64,000 nt of DNA, taken from positions 267,823,057 to 267,887,056 of the forward strand of contig CM060709.1 of the NCBI GenBank assembly GCA_030686995.1, read 5' to 3'. The first letter of the stretch is position 1. Each line of letters starts with the position of its first letter. The notes under the pieces were generated by a model. The model had not been told where the DNA came from and did no database searches. It saw only the letters and a list, made by a program, of their open reading frames with translations. Position numbers and translations under genes: made by a program. The stretch is from Artemisia argyi (lineage: Eukaryota; Streptophyta; Magnoliopsida; Asterales; Asteraceae). Positions 1 through 12,921 of this stretch are shown piece after piece.

Positions 1-153
1 TATGTGGGTAAATCCGTGGGAATTTTGAGGGAAAATAAAACCGACTTTGAAAGTCACTGATCGTGGGTAACGAGTGGGTATTAGGTGGGTAAATGCCCTT
101 CAAAGGATGAGTGTGGGTAATTTTTGTGGGTATTCCATCAGATTCTTGTAGTG
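1..153. mobile_element. CACTA element, right terminal fragment
   Basis: The first 153 bases hold repeated GTGGGTAA and CCGTGGG motifs and end in TTCTTGTAGTG, the inverted form of a CACTACAAGAA terminus. Terminal CACTA plus short repeated subterminal motifs is the signature of En/Spm (CACTA) elements. The body and the other end lie outside the window, so the TSD cannot be checked. It abuts, and appears to interrupt, the MULE transposase exon that starts at 154. Confidence 0.75.
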
Positions 154-335
154 AAGGTACTGGTTTGCCGTTTTCCACTACCTTCAGGTGTATATTTTCC
201 ACCCTTTGAACACCTATAATTTATTTCGTACAGATAACCCTTTTCTGCTTTGGTTCTTCTTTTAACAATGACAAAACCGAGCTCACGGGCTATACTTTAC
301 ACCCACTCAGTTAATTGCTCGTGAGAACCGAACGC
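154..335 (-). pseudogene. MULE transposase N-terminal exon, broken by CACTA
   Basis: Read on the minus strand, this matches the start of the transposase exon of the MULE at 16.4-16.6 kb: the SHEQ..TEWV motif, an ARELGFV segment and the cysteine-containing NYRCSKGGKYTP motif of FAR1-like MULE N-termini. The exon follows a TTTCAG acceptor at 336. A stop TAA lies at 297-299 where the second copy has Gln, and the frame ends abruptly at the CACTA border. The product would have bound DNA as part of a Mutator-like transposase. It is non-functional here. Confidence 0.8.
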
Positions 336-345
336 CTGAAAGAAC

Positions 346-806
346 ATTTTTACCAATACAAACAAATTTTACAAATACATTTTACAAAGATGACAAAAAT
401 TACGTTTTTAGTAATAAAATTTACAATTACAAATAACTTTTACAAAATTACATTTTTAACTTTTTACAAATAACTTTTACAAAATTACATTTTTTAACTT
501 TTTAAAATATATAAAAAAAACTTTTTAACTTTTTACAATATACAAAAAAAACTTTTTAACTTTTTACATTATACATTTTACAAATAACTTTTTACATTTT
601 AGAAAATACATTTTACAAAATAAATTTTATAAATAACATTTTACAAAATACATTTTATAAATAACATTTTACAAATTACCAAAATACAAATTACATTTAA
701 AAAAAAAGATAAAACACGTTTTACGCGTCCCCACACACAACTCTTAACACATACTCACTCACATAACGCTCTTATCTCACATACACTCCTCTCATATCTT
801 CTCTTT

Positions 807-855
<49 letters not shown>

Positions 856-860
856 TAACT
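346..860. repeat. AT-rich TTTACAAAT repeats and (CT)n tract
   Basis: Bases 346-720 are low-complexity TTTTACAAATAAC-like repeats that correspond to the intron upstream of the transposase exon in copy 2 (16.59-16.80 kb). Bases 806-853 are an almost pure (CT)n microsatellite. No gene is seen. Confidence 0.8.
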
Positions 861-1017
861 CTGTCTCATTTTTTAGATCTAAAATTGGTGGTTTTGGTGA
901 TGTTTATGATGTGAGTGTGTGTGATAAGAGCGTTATGTGTGACTGAGGTACGTTGATATACTTTTTCTGGGTGGTTTTGTTGATGTTTATTTGGGGTTTT
1001 TTGAAAAAGTGAGTGAT

Positions 1018-1700
1018 TTATTTTAATTAACGTTTGTTAATTGAAATATTTGTGGTTAATTAACACGAATCTATATTAATTTAATGAAACGCCTAATATT
1101 TAAAAATTAGGGTTTTGAAAAAAATTTGGGGGTTTTTGAGAAATTGAATGATTTATTTCAATTAACGTTTGTTAATTGAAATATTTGTGGTTAATGTTAA
1201 CAGATCTATGTTTAATTAATTAAATGCCTAATTTATTAAAATTAGGGTGGTTTGAGAAAAAGTTGGGGGTTTTTGAAAAAGTACAAGATTTATTTCAATT
1301 AACGTTTGTTAATTGACATATTTGTGGTTAATTTTAACAGAGCTATGTTTAATCAATTAAACGCCTAATTTTTTAAAATTAGGGTTTGGTTTGGTGGTTC
1401 TGTGGTGTATTTCTGTGATTATATTGTGATTCTGTTGTGTATTATGGGTTTGGAAAAATTAGGGTTTGAGAAAAAGCTAGGGGTTTTTGAAAAAGTGCAA
1501 GATTTATTTCAATTAACGTTTGTTAATTGGCATATTTGTTGTTAATTTTAACAGATCTATGTTTAATTAATTAAACGCCTAATTTTTTTAAATTAGGGTT
1601 TGGTTTGGTGGTTCTGTGGTGTATTTCTGTGATTATATTATGATTCTGTGGTATATTATGGGTTTGAAAAATTAGGGTTTGGAAAAAAGTTGGGGGTTTT
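1018..1700. repeat. tandem array of palindromic units (MULE copy 1)
   Basis: Four units of about 130-210 bp each contain AATTAACGTTTGTTAATT, at about 1024, 1160, 1295 and 1510. The second is a full TTTCAATTAAC-GTTT-GTTAATTGAAA hairpin with 11-bp arms. Units also share TTGGGGGTTTTTGAAAAA and AAACGCCTAATTTTT. The same array lies at 17.2-17.8 kb in copy 2. Confidence 0.85.
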
Positions 1701-2144
1701 TGAAAAATTGGTGTATTCTGTGATTATATGGTGATGTTGGTGATTTCACCACCAACAAAATCACTTGTTTGATATTGTTGGTGGTTCTGTGGTGGATTAT
1801 ATGTGATATGTGACTGCTTTGGTGGTTCATTGGTGCAGGTTTTTGTGATATGTGATATGTGATACTAAGTAGGGAGGGTCAATATATCCTACCCCCTATG
1901 GTGGTTCTGTGGTGATTATGTGGGTAGGTTAACACCTTGATCTGCCACCATAGAGTGGTATAAATACCTGCTCTGGGCTACCCCATTCCCTACAGACTTG
2001 TGATGAAACTGTTTTTTAAAAATAATAGAAAAGGCAATTACGATTTTATAAAAAAAAACCTAGATTTTGGCATGGCATTTCCGAATGGACAGGCAAATAA
2101 ACTATTAATTTGCAACCTTTGATGTTGCAGCCAAACATGATGAG

Positions 2145-2145
<1 letters not shown>

Positions 2146-2238
<93 letters not shown>
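2146..2238. repeat. (AT)n microsatellite
   Basis: About 46 uninterrupted AT dinucleotides inside MULE copy 1. Confidence 0.97.
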
Positions 2239-2241
<3 letters not shown>

Positions 2242-2269
2242 TCTGAGCCTTTACCTATTCTATGTTAAA

Positions 2270-3260
2270 TGGTGAGTTCGACATTTGTTGTCTTGGACTT
2301 TCTTTGCTTGTGTTACTTGTGCTGCTTGTGACAAAACATGGACTTGTAAACCCGTGGTATGGGTTCGGTTAACAGCTCCCTTGATGCTTGGGTGAAAAAA
2401 ACCTGCACTTGCGAATTTCTTTGCTTGTGTTACTTGTGCTGCTTGTGAGGTGTATCCCTTGTGGTGGGTGATATATATTAACCCTCCCTATTCTGATATA
2501 CTAACCCTCTTGTGAAACTTGTTTCACTTGTGTAACATGTGCTTGATACTGTTGAGCTTATGATGATTTAACAGGCTTTTGTTGGCTTTTGTTGAATGTG
2601 AGCTTGTGATTCTGTGGTTGTGGAATCTGAGCTTGTGAGAATATTATGGTACTTGTGTTGGCTTTTGTTGGGAATTTGTTGAATCTGAGCTTTGGTTGCT
2701 TGTGTTTCTTGTGTTGCTGAGCTTGTGAGAATCTTATGGTACTTGTGTTGGCTTTTGTTGGGAATTTGTTGAATCTGAGCTTGTGAGAATCTGGTTGCTT
2801 GTGTTTCTTGTGTTGCTTTGGTCAAAACCTGGACCTTGTGTGCAAAAGGCGATGACGAATGGGTTTTTCAACCCCGAATGGATGGCAAACAATTACGTTT
2901 GCAACCTTCAAATCCAAGCCTTACTAAACCTATTTTTTTAAAAATTATGTTTTCAAATCCGAGCCTTTTTCGGCGATGACGAAAACCTGCACTTGGACTT
3001 TTTTTATGTTTGTGTTTTTTTGCTTGTGTTACTTGTTTTTCTTTGACAAAAACTTGCACTTGGACTTTTTGCTTGTGTTGATTGTGTCAAAACCTGGAAT
3101 TGGGACTTTTGTTCCTTATGTTACTTGTGTTGCTTGGGAAAACCTGGACTTGGACAAACCTGCTTTTGTTATACTTGTGTTGCTTGGGAAAACCTGGACT
3201 TGACACAACCTGGACTTGTATTTTGCTTGTGTTGCTTGTGATGGGACAAAACATGGACAA
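2270..3260. repeat. degenerate short-period TGCTTGTGTT repeats
   Basis: The stretch is built from imperfect repeats of GCTTGTGTTACTTGTG, AAAACCTGGACTTGG and TTGTTGAATCTGAGCTT. Apparent open frames here are by-products of the repeat and have no domain. It corresponds to 18.4-19.35 kb of MULE copy 2. Confidence 0.75.
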
Positions 3261-3356
3261 CAAAGGACAAAAGGACAAAAAAAAGTACAAATAGTACCCC
3301 TCCCAAGGGAGGGTACGGTACTTGCCTCCCAAAGGAGGGTCCGATTAGTGTATCCC

Positions 3357-4546
<1,190 letters not shown>

Positions 4547-7500
4547 CACTACTACACAAACAGCTTTTACCCACTGTAAAATCTGTGGGAAACCTCGTGG
4601 GAAAAGGCCCTTTTCCACAGATTTCACACAAAATAATTCCGTGTGTAAAACCCTTGTGGGTAAATATTTTCCCACAGAATTTCCCACGGGCGTTGACTAT
4701 TTTCCCACTGATATCGTCGTGTGTAATGTGTGTGTTTATTACCCACAGATTTGTGACGGATACTTTGCAACTAATTTCCCACAACTTCACAGACAAAATT
4801 CCCACAGATTTTCGGTGACAGGTTTACCGTGGCAAAAATTTGGAACATTTTTTTATATATAATTTTAGCTTTTTTTTTTGGTAATTCTTGTAATTAATAG
4901 TTTTCTGGGTAAAAATTAAATTTCCCCAATATAATCGACAAATATGCATTTATTCAAAACACCACTTGAACAAATGAGCGTATTTTTCCATTACTTTAGA
5001 TTTACATATACAAATATACTCAAACCGATCAATTCTAACTATTCAATACTTTCTTGAGTACATTATTTGGGCATAATTTGAGCAGGAAACCATCCAATAT
5101 TTTTTGCCGAACTCTCAAGGTCCATAATCTCTAGTCACCTGATCTTTGCCTTGTGAGTAGTTTTCCAACCTATGTATAACAAAAAGTAAACAAAAATCAG
5201 ATTTTTTATAACCAAAAGTAAAAGATAACAAACACATATTTGAAGCTTTTTAGTTCTACAAAACAACAAAAACATATTTAAAGCTTTTTAGATCTACGAA
5301 ACACATAACATCATTACATTTACAGAAACAAGATTAAACAAAATAAATTATGGATCTAAAGATCTAACAACAACATAAGAAGTTTATATATGTTAGAGAT
5401 AAAGACCAAGAGTTACGGTGGTTTTAAATTGGAAAACATAAATGGTTTAGTGTACCTATCACCAATTATGGGATGTTTGAGAATGAGAGTGCCACGTTTC
5501 CTATTTATGTCAATTAGCCATAGTGAAACATAAGCATAATGGTTATTTCCTATGAGATGCATTGTTGGGAGAGGTGAAAGAGTGTATCTATGTTTTGAAA
5601 TATTCGGTTGTGAAAGTGTGGCTGCAAATAATGTGAGTAAAATTAGGGTTAAGAGTAAAAGAGAGTAATATATATAGAGTATCATTTAGGTTAGGGTATT
5701 GTTTGGGCCTAGTTTCTCTCACAAAAAATCTTACTATTTGGGCCGAAATTTGAAAACATTTATGTCAAAAAGACAATAAAAGAGATTTTAAAAGAACATT
5801 TATTAAAATAAATAAATAAATAAAATATAAAAATAAAATACTTACATAAATATATAAGTTATAAAAAAATTATATTTTTCGTGGATAATCGGTGTGAAAT
5901 TACTCACGATTTTCCCACGGGTTTCTCACATATTTATCTATCCGTGGGTAATATGTGGGAAGTTACCAACAGAATTCCCGCGAAAAAAATCAAAATTTAT
6001 ATTTTCGGAATACTTACACATTTAGAAACATATGCTTTCTCAAATATTGAGCTATAGAAGTACTTGGGACTATATAATTACTTATAACACATACATGTAG
6101 AAGTTAATATGTATAAGATGGTTCATATAGCACATGTCTACAAATACATTGTACGTAAGTGAACCCTAAGTCACTAACAAAAGGCACTTAATCACTATAC
6201 ATCCTCAATACTTATGTATTGACATATAAAAGTACAAATCTACAGTGAAGGTTAAAATCGACTTAAAACACGTATATATATACAATGGTTCATATGTCAC
6301 ATGTTTCTACAAATAAGTTCCACATATAAACAGATGTGCTTGTGTTACTAACAAATAGCTACATTAATAAGCAAACACTTACAATATTAAACTCCAAACA
6401 CATAAAAACATATAGATAGTAATGTAAGAATGTGTAAGTATATAGAAACACAAAAAACGATATTTTTGTGGGAAATCCGTGAGTAACTACCCACAAATTT
6501 TCCACCAATTTATCAAATCGGTGGGAAATTTGTGGGAAAGTACCAACGGATTTCCCACAAACATAATCATCTATTATGTTTTGACATACTTACACATTTA
6601 CAAATGTTCACATTCTTAAATATAAACATATAAAAGTACAATGAATGCTAAAATCAACTTAGAATACGTATCTACATTCGTTAATAGATAAACAATGGTT
6701 CATAACGCACATGTCTACATAAACATGTTAGACATACATACATATACACTTGTGACGCACGTACAAATAGCTAAATAAATACGAAGACACATATAATTGA
6801 AACTAGGGTGAAAATGATCCGAGCCGAGTACAAGCCTGCCAGAGGTTAAGCTCGACTCGTTTAAGTTTATAAAACTTGAGCTCGAGCTCGGATCGGTTCG
6901 AGCCATATCTTTTAAGCTCGAGCTCGGCTAGTGGTATGTTATACAGGCTTAGGCTCGACTCAAGCTCGATTCGTTTATACGATTTAGAATGAAACCTTAA
7001 AGCTTGGCTCAAGATCGGCTCGTTATATATCTATATTGAGCTTGTTATAAGCTTGTTATTGAGCTCGTTAATAAGCTCACTTATAATACAAACGTGTAAT
7101 TTTTTATATATGTTTAACACTTAAAATATTCTAGTGTCGTTTAGGCTCGTGAGCCCAATCGATCTTTGAGCTCAGGCACGAGCTCAATCTCGTTTAGGCT
7201 CGGCTCGTTCGAGCTTTTTACCGATCTGATCTGAGCTTTTTACGAGCGGCTCAACTCATTTTCACCTCTAATCGAAACTAATAAACAATATTAAGACATA
7301 AATTGTAATATTGGAACTTGTAATTATAAAGAAACATAAAAACTATATTTCTTGTGGCTAATGAGTGGGTAATTATCCACAGATTTCACCCAAACTAATT
7401 AAATCATATTTTTATTAAATAAGACCGTGCGAAATCCGTGGGTAATATAGCTACAGATTTGCCACGAACTTGTGACCGTCGCTAGTGTATGTGAAGTTTG

Positions 7501-7769
7501 CGACAAATTTCCCACGAAAGTCCGGTCAACACAATTAGTGTGAATATCGTAGCTGATCCGTGGGAAATTTGACACCGATTTCCCACGAAAATTTGGTCAA
7601 CAAATTGGTGTGTAGATTGTGGGAAATCCGTGGGAAATCTACGACTGATTTCCCACGGAAACTTGATTTACAATTTGGTGTGTAAATTGTCGGTAATCTG
7701 TAGAAAATTTCCCACAGATTGTTTTCTGTGGGTAAAGTTTTGTGGGTAAAATCAGTTTGTGTAGTAGTG
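4547..7769. mobile_element. non-autonomous CACTA element, 3.2 kb, TSD ATT
   Basis: The left end reads CACTACTACACAAAC and the right end is its exact inverse, GTTTGTGTAGTAGTG, continuing as related TTTTACCCAC / GTGGGTAAAA. The 3 bases outside both ends are ATT (4544-4546 and 7770-7772), the TSD length of CACTA elements. Subterminal copies of CCGTGGGAAAT, in both orientations, fill 4565-4815, 5880-5985, 6465-6560 and 7350-7745. No transposase is present, so the element would depend on an enzyme supplied in trans. A hAT MITE is nested at 6804-7270. Confidence 0.92.
6804..7270. mobile_element. hAT-type MITE nested in CACTA
   Basis: Termini TAGGGTGAAAATGA and its inverse (TCATTTTCACCTCTA at the right end) enclose 467 bp rich in GCTCGAGCTCG. 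The 8 bases outside are ATTGAAAC on the left and ATCGAAAC on the right, one mismatch, the TSD length of hAT elements. No coding capacity. Confidence 0.88.
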
Positions 7770-7868
7770 ATTATATGCACTTTGAACTTTTTTACATAGT
7801 TGATAAGTCCTATTCAAAATACATTAATGTAAACAAAGATACTTCATGTTAGCTAGTGCATAATAGAT

Positions 7869-8137
7869 TAGGGATGAGCAAATGACCTGAACGGACCAGA
7901 CCGACTGAAGGACTGACCGAGACCGACCGGACAAACCACATTTGGTTCGGTCCTCGGTCTTGGCTTTTTGGCTAATTCGGTCCTCAGTCCGGTCCGGACC
8001 ACAAACCGATTATTTGGCGTTGTTGGACCGGACCAGACCGGACCACATTCGGTCCGGTCCTCGGTCTTGGCTTTTTGGCTAGTTCGGTCATCGGTCCAGT
8101 CCAGTCCGGTCCGACCCTCGACCAATGATCACCCCTA
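7869..8137. mobile_element. hAT-type MITE, 269 bp
   Basis: Termini TAGGGATGAGCAAATG and the inverse of TAGGGGTGATCATTGG enclose repeated CGGTCCGGTCC motifs. Flanking 8-mers are TAATAGAT and CAATAGAT, seven of eight identical. The CGGTCC-rich open frame across it is an artefact. Confidence 0.88.
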
Positions 8138-8189
8138 CAATAGATGGATATTAATATTAGCTCTCATATTATGTAAACAAAGTACGTCG

Positions 8190-8190
<1 letters not shown>

Positions 8191-8279
<89 letters not shown>
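8191..8279. repeat. (AT)n microsatellite
   Basis: Uninterrupted AT/TA dinucleotides. Confidence 0.97.
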
Positions 8280-8281
<2 letters not shown>

Positions 8282-9060
8282 TGAGGATCAGGTACATTTT
8301 TGTCTTTTAGTGCGGATGGTACGGACGAATCTCAGCCCTCCATCTAGTCAATCATCTGAAAAAGGCGGAGTGGCAATATCGTAAGTATCCTGTCTTTTTT
8401 TAAGATCGTTACTATCGTATTAGCTTTTTTTCTGAAAAAAATTCAAAAAAATCTGAAAAAAATTAAAAAAATAAAGAGGACAACAAATAATTAAGAATCG
8501 CTGAAAAAAATTTCAAAAAAAAAATTGTTTTCATCGTTAAAGGTATTGTGATATCAGAATCTGATTTTGACTTCGAAATCAGATTCTGAAAACTTTTTTT
8601 TTAATAAAAAATTTAATATCACAATAACTTTTTTAATATCGTAAAAACTTTTTCTAAATAAAAATTGTTAATATCGCCGTAACTATCATGCTTTCTTAAT
8701 ATCAAAGTTAATTTTTTTTAATATCACTTTAAGTTTTTCTTAATATCGTAATATCACGGTTCATTTTTACATGTAAAAAAGCTTAATATCACGTTGGTTT
8801 TATAATATCACAGTAACTATCATGGGTTTTTAATATCACGGTTCATTTTTACATGTAAAAAAGCTTAATATCACGGTAGCACTCATAATATCGTTAATAT
8901 CACATTAGCACTCATAATCAAAAAAGAAAAAAGTGCTTAGAAAAATCTGAAAAAATAAAAAAATAATAAAAGAACACAACTAGAGTAAGGATCGCTGAGA
9001 AGGAAAAAAATCAAAAAAATCGTTTTCATGATCAATTGGTACCGTGATATTAGCGTCAGA
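8280..9060. repeat. TAATATCACG-rich non-coding repeat with hairpin
   Basis: More than ten scattered copies of TTAATATCAC, including two of a longer unit containing GGTTCATTTTTACATG, lie among AAAATCTGAAAAAA runs. CAGAATCTGATTT (8555-8567) and AAATCAGATTCTG (8576-8588) form a perfect 13-bp stem with an 8-nt loop. No gene is seen. It could be the body of an unclassified non-autonomous element. Confidence 0.6.
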
Positions 9061-9491
9061 TCTTGACTTTTTATATAAACATGAAATTGTTTTATTATCA
9101 TCAAATGTAGCATGATTTATACACCATTATTTAACGATATATTGTTAACCAAATACAAGTAAATAACTAGCTAGCAGAAACAAGCTAGGCGCAGGACCAA
9201 TACGAGAAACCCGAAGACATACCCCACAAACAAAAGACACCAAAGATCTACAGATTATTATGGAACTTAGACTCCACAAAGCATGAACAAGGAAAACACC
9301 AACGTACATATAGTTGAAGCACTCTAGCCTCCGAGAAAATGAGCCACAAAACCAATACTAAACCCAAAAGCTTGACACTATATTCCAAAGGAACCACGAT
9401 GTAGGACCACGTACCAAATTGAGCCAACAAAGAAAATACACACCAAACTGTAATATACGTGTAGTCGTCGCTACGTTAAACCATAACCACA
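9061..9491. other. 3' flank of the P450 gene
   Basis: Downstream of the P450 stop on the minus strand. AATAA-like motifs occur, but no polyadenylation site can be assigned and no second gene is supported. Confidence 0.5.
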
Positions 9492-11191
9492 TCACGAGTA
9501 AAGGCTTAAATCCCTCAATCTTGGAGACGGGATAATTACCAGTGGCATTTTCTTCTTCAATGCAATGCCAAATTTATCAGAAAGGTCAAGCACTTCGCCC
9601 TTTGGCAAGCTCCAATCAAATGAGTGCATTAACGAAGCCAAAATATGCATCATTATTTTCTCTCCTAACATGTATCCTGGGCACCTTCTTCTACCAGACC
9701 CAAATGGCAAATACGTAGAATTTGTCCCAATATAGTCCCATTTCTCTGATCCCTTGTTGTTCAAGAACCTCTCAGGGTTGAATTCAGATGGATTTTCCCA
9801 GTTTTGAGGATCCCTTTGTATCCCCCATACATTCAAAAGGACTGTAGCACCCTTTGGGACTGTGTATCCACCGACCACACAGGACTTATCTGGGTTTCGC
9901 GGGAGTAGGAAAGGTACTGGGGGATGTAAACGGAATGTTTCCTTAAACACTGCATCAAGGTACTTCAATTTCGGGAGATGGAATTCTTCGACAATTTTGT
10001 TTAACCCTACAACTTCTACTAATTCATCTTGTACTTTTTTCATCACCTCTGGATTTCGTAAAATCTCTGCCATAGCCCATTCTGTCATGGCTGAAGTTGC
10101 ATCTGTTCCACCAAGAAAAATATCCTGTTACAAGTATATAAATCAGATTTTCGTAAATCGTAACTGATCATATATAGTGATAGATATATAACTAACTAGA
10201 CTAAAGATTTTAGGATAACACTAACCATGATAATCCCCTTTAATTGAGTCATGTTAATTGATGTCGCGGTGTTTTGATCTAGAAGCTCTAATAAGAACTG
10301 TAAAAAATCTTCCCTTCCTTCTTGCTTAATTACTGTCTCCTCGGAAATTTTGGACTTGGAGTTGATTCTCTCCTCGATAGTAGTCTCGAAAATGTGGTCG
10401 AATTTCTTCATTTGCATCTTCATTCTATGCTTGACACCTTGGAGATCAAACCTCGCAAGCATCGGGAAGAAATCAGAGATGTTTAGCACTTCCGCGATCT
10501 CAGCAATACCTAATACCGCTTTACGTATATCAGCTGCCAGATCAGGGTATTTCGTGCCTTCGACAAAGCCTTTCCCCCACACTATGTGTGTAAAGATATT
10601 CAAGACCGTAGAGAAAGATATGTCGTTAATGTCAACTGCTGTACCAATCATATCATGGACATTTTTTATGGTCTTTCTGACTTCACTTCGAAGATAGGCA
10701 TTTGAAGCTTCAAGTTTCTTGTTGGTAAGGACTCCATGCACTAAAACTTTACGTAAGTTACGCCGATTGGAGTTGTTGGTTTGAAATGCTATATCATTTG
10801 CACCATAACTTACGGTTAGTGAAGCAATATCTGGATCACGGTTAGCAAAGCTCTCGTCTTGCTCACCGGTTACAACCTTGGCTAGGTCTGCGGAGCTTAC
10901 CACGATATGAAGCTTGCTTCCAAGGTAGAGCTTGAAAATGGGACCATACTGGTTAGCCATTTTGGCAAATTCATGGTGCAGGTTACGACTAAGAAATGGA
11001 AGGTATCCCACAATTGGTAGACCTTTTGGACCCGGAGGCAATGGAGGTGTGCCTTTTCCCGTGCTCGAATATGACCTTTTGTACCATGAAATAGCTAATA
11101 TTACGAGCGTACCAAGAAGAACTGCAAGAGCAACCTCGTGTTTGTTGCTGGTCGCTTCCTCCCACAATGACCTATGGCTGCTTCCTGCCAT
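9492..11191 (-). CDS. cytochrome P450, CYP706-like (two exons)
   Basis: Exon 1 is 11191-10226 and exon 2 is 10124-9492, joined in phase 0 across a 101-nt GT-AG intron, giving 532 aa, a normal length. An N-terminal membrane anchor (about residues 19-37) is followed by the Pro-rich hinge PPLPPGPKGLP, so the protein should sit on the ER membrane and oxidise a small lipophilic metabolite using a reductase partner. Exon 2 opens with the I-helix oxygen-binding motif GGTDATS, then KETFR (ExxR), FNPERF and the haem loop FGSGRRRCPG with its Cys ligand. Spacing and the YGANDI segment suggest CYP706, a family with known terpenoid oxidases; the substrate cannot be read from sequence. The C-helix Trp expected before Arg-Lys is replaced by Arg. 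No stop or frameshift is seen. Confidence 0.92.
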
Positions 11192-11243
11192 GTTTAATAT
11201 GTTTTAGTTATAAAACTTCTGTGACGGTCAATAGAATTAGCTA

Positions 11244-11254
11244 TCATATATGAA
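11244..11254 (-). promoter_or_regulatory. possible TATA box of the P450 gene
   Basis: Minus-strand TCATATATGAT lies about 55-60 nt before the ATG at 11191. It sits on the border of the 1.53-kb repeat that starts at 11252, so the promoter beyond about -60 is repeat DNA. Position and composition are the only evidence. Confidence 0.35.
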
Positions 11255-12778
11255 AGGACATTCACTATACATCAAAAAAAATGTGGTGCATACAGGGGCG
11301 GATCTACCTTGTGGAGTGCATACCCTGTGTAAATTTTGAGCAGTGTAAGAAAATTTGACTTTTTTGAAAGTAGCTATAAAATACATTAAAGATTTCTAAG
11401 TGCATACCCTTTAAAACTTTAGAAAATTATGAGTGCATACCTCAACTTAGCTCATCATTGTTCAAAACCAAAGAAAAGAAGAAGAAGCTCCATGTAGTTG
11501 ACTTTTGACGGTAATCATAATAATGAGTTGGAGGTAGGTAGTGTATGGATTGACTTTTTCCCGTCTAATTGTTAAGTAAAATTAGTGATTAGCCCAATTG
11601 CTTTTACTTTGGCCCAAAATGTTAAATACTCAATTGGTTTTGACTACTTGGCCTCACCGTAGTTTTCGTAAACAAGTTTCACTTATGATTTAGAATTTAA
11701 TTGTAACTTTTATTTAGAGCTTAAGATTGGTTTATGTTTTCCCAAACCTAAACCGAAAACCGAATATGTAATAAACGATTTTATGTTGTTACGGTCATAA
11801 CTTATTCACACAAATTAACATATTCATAATTTAGATCTTTTGGTAGTGTGTTTAAGTCAAGTCAATAAATGCGAGAGAAAAAAAAAAAACGTTAACAATA
11901 TAAAAAGGGTTTTGCTAATCTCTGCCAATGGGCAAAGGATTAAGCACAATTAATGAAGACAAAATTTCTTTTAAAATCGAAAACTCATATAAAAAACCAA
12001 AAAGTGTAATTGATTATTAACAAGAAAAACCATATAAAAATGTGACTATTAAGCTTCGACCCGAAAAAACCCCGACTCGTAAAACTAATCCGAACCAAAA
12101 ATATTTTAGCCGAAATAAAAAATCTTGGATAAATAGTGCACACCTATGTTAGTTTTTTGGATCCGCACAGTTACGTAACCTTAAGGCCGTTATGCCACGT
12201 TTGTATCTAGGAAACTCAAAATAACAAAAAGCCGTAATTTTTGTGCCAAAATGCATTTAATTTAGCACACCAAGTTGGATTATACAATCTACTCTTATTA
12301 ATGATAGCAGGGTCCCCGCGCAATGCAGCTGCGGGCATTCTGTAATTTGCACACTGTAATTTAATTTTTTTGGTTAATAATTTATTTTATTTGTACGTTT
12401 TTTAGCAATAGCTTTACTGATTAGTTTTTTATGGCAAAAGTTTGATGAAATTTTGCTTAGTTTGTATTATTTTATTTATTATTTATTTTATGTTTTTGTT
12501 TAGTAGTTTGCTTGGTTTGTACAATATGTGAACATATTTTAGTTTATTATATTTTTTTAACAATAAATTTACGGATATTAAAAATTTCGTTTAGCTCGTG
12601 TCCGTTCGGGGTCAAGCCCGTTGGCTCGTGTCCGTTCGGGCTCGAGCCCATTTGGCCCATTGCCCATTCGGGGTTAAAAATTTGTATAATATGCTTTATT
12701 ATTTGTATTAGTAACATTCAATGCATGAATTGTGTTTAAGTTGGTTGTACAATATGTTTGATAATTTGTATTTCTTAT
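11252..12778 (+). repeat. 1.53-kb direct repeat, left copy
   Basis: Near-identical in the same orientation to 19551-21079, from GAAAGGACATTCACTATAC to ATAATTTGTATTTCTTAT. Differences are scattered substitutions and a few small indels. The copy contains a hAT-like element (11293-12170) and, at 12590-12640, two copies of GGCTCGTGTCCGTTCGGG-like sequence. It abuts the P450 promoter on its left and the MULE on its right. The ends lack TG/CA, so it is not a recognisable LTR. Confidence 0.93.
11293..12170. mobile_element. hAT-like non-autonomous element (copy in left repeat)
   Basis: Begins CAGGGGCGGATCTA and ends TTGGATCCGCACAG, an imperfect inverted repeat. The left 8-mer is GGTGCATA. The right TSD is missing because about 13 bases just outside the right end, present in the other copy, are gone. 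No coding capacity. Confidence 0.7.
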
Positions 12779-12835
12779 AAAGACCGGGGGTCTTTTTTTA
12801 GTTGCACCGGGTCTAGGCTAGTGGCAGTGGTCCTT
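12775..12835. repeat. left end of MULE copy 2 (TIR region)
   Basis: TTATAAAGACCGGGGGTC followed by GCACCGGGTCTAGGCTAG. Inverted relatives AGACCCGGTCTT and GTTTGCCCTAGACCC occur at the right end (about 19516-19537). The same 60 bp recurs internally at 17985-18045. Confidence 0.55.
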
Positions 12836-12884
12836 GGTCCTTTTTGGTTTTTTTTTTGTTTTTTCCCTATTTTGTCGTTTTGTG

Positions 12885-12921
<37 letters not shown>

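Larger units (their letters stand above)
154..3356 (-). mobile_element. decayed Mutator-like element (copy 1)
   Basis: This block is collinear with the 5' half of the MULE at 16.4-19.5 kb: transposase exon, AT-rich intron, CT-rich tract, tandem hairpin repeats, then long stretches of TGCTTGTGTT-type repeats with the shared CCGAATGGAC and ATCTGAGCCT motifs. The right end, about 3272-3356, contains GTACAAATAGTACCCCTCCC and ends in GATTAGTGTATCCC. This resembles the termini of the small element at 62.5 kb more than those of copy 2. The transposase half is lost beyond the CACTA insertion. Confidence 0.65.

Noticed and set aside
7868..8384. Long frames across the CGGTCCGG-rich MITE and the AT microsatellite
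   Set aside because: Explained by the MITE repeats; the frame runs on into (AT)n.
9248..9430. 60-aa frame downstream of the P450
   Set aside because: No homology recognised, no splice context; lies in the P450 3' flank.
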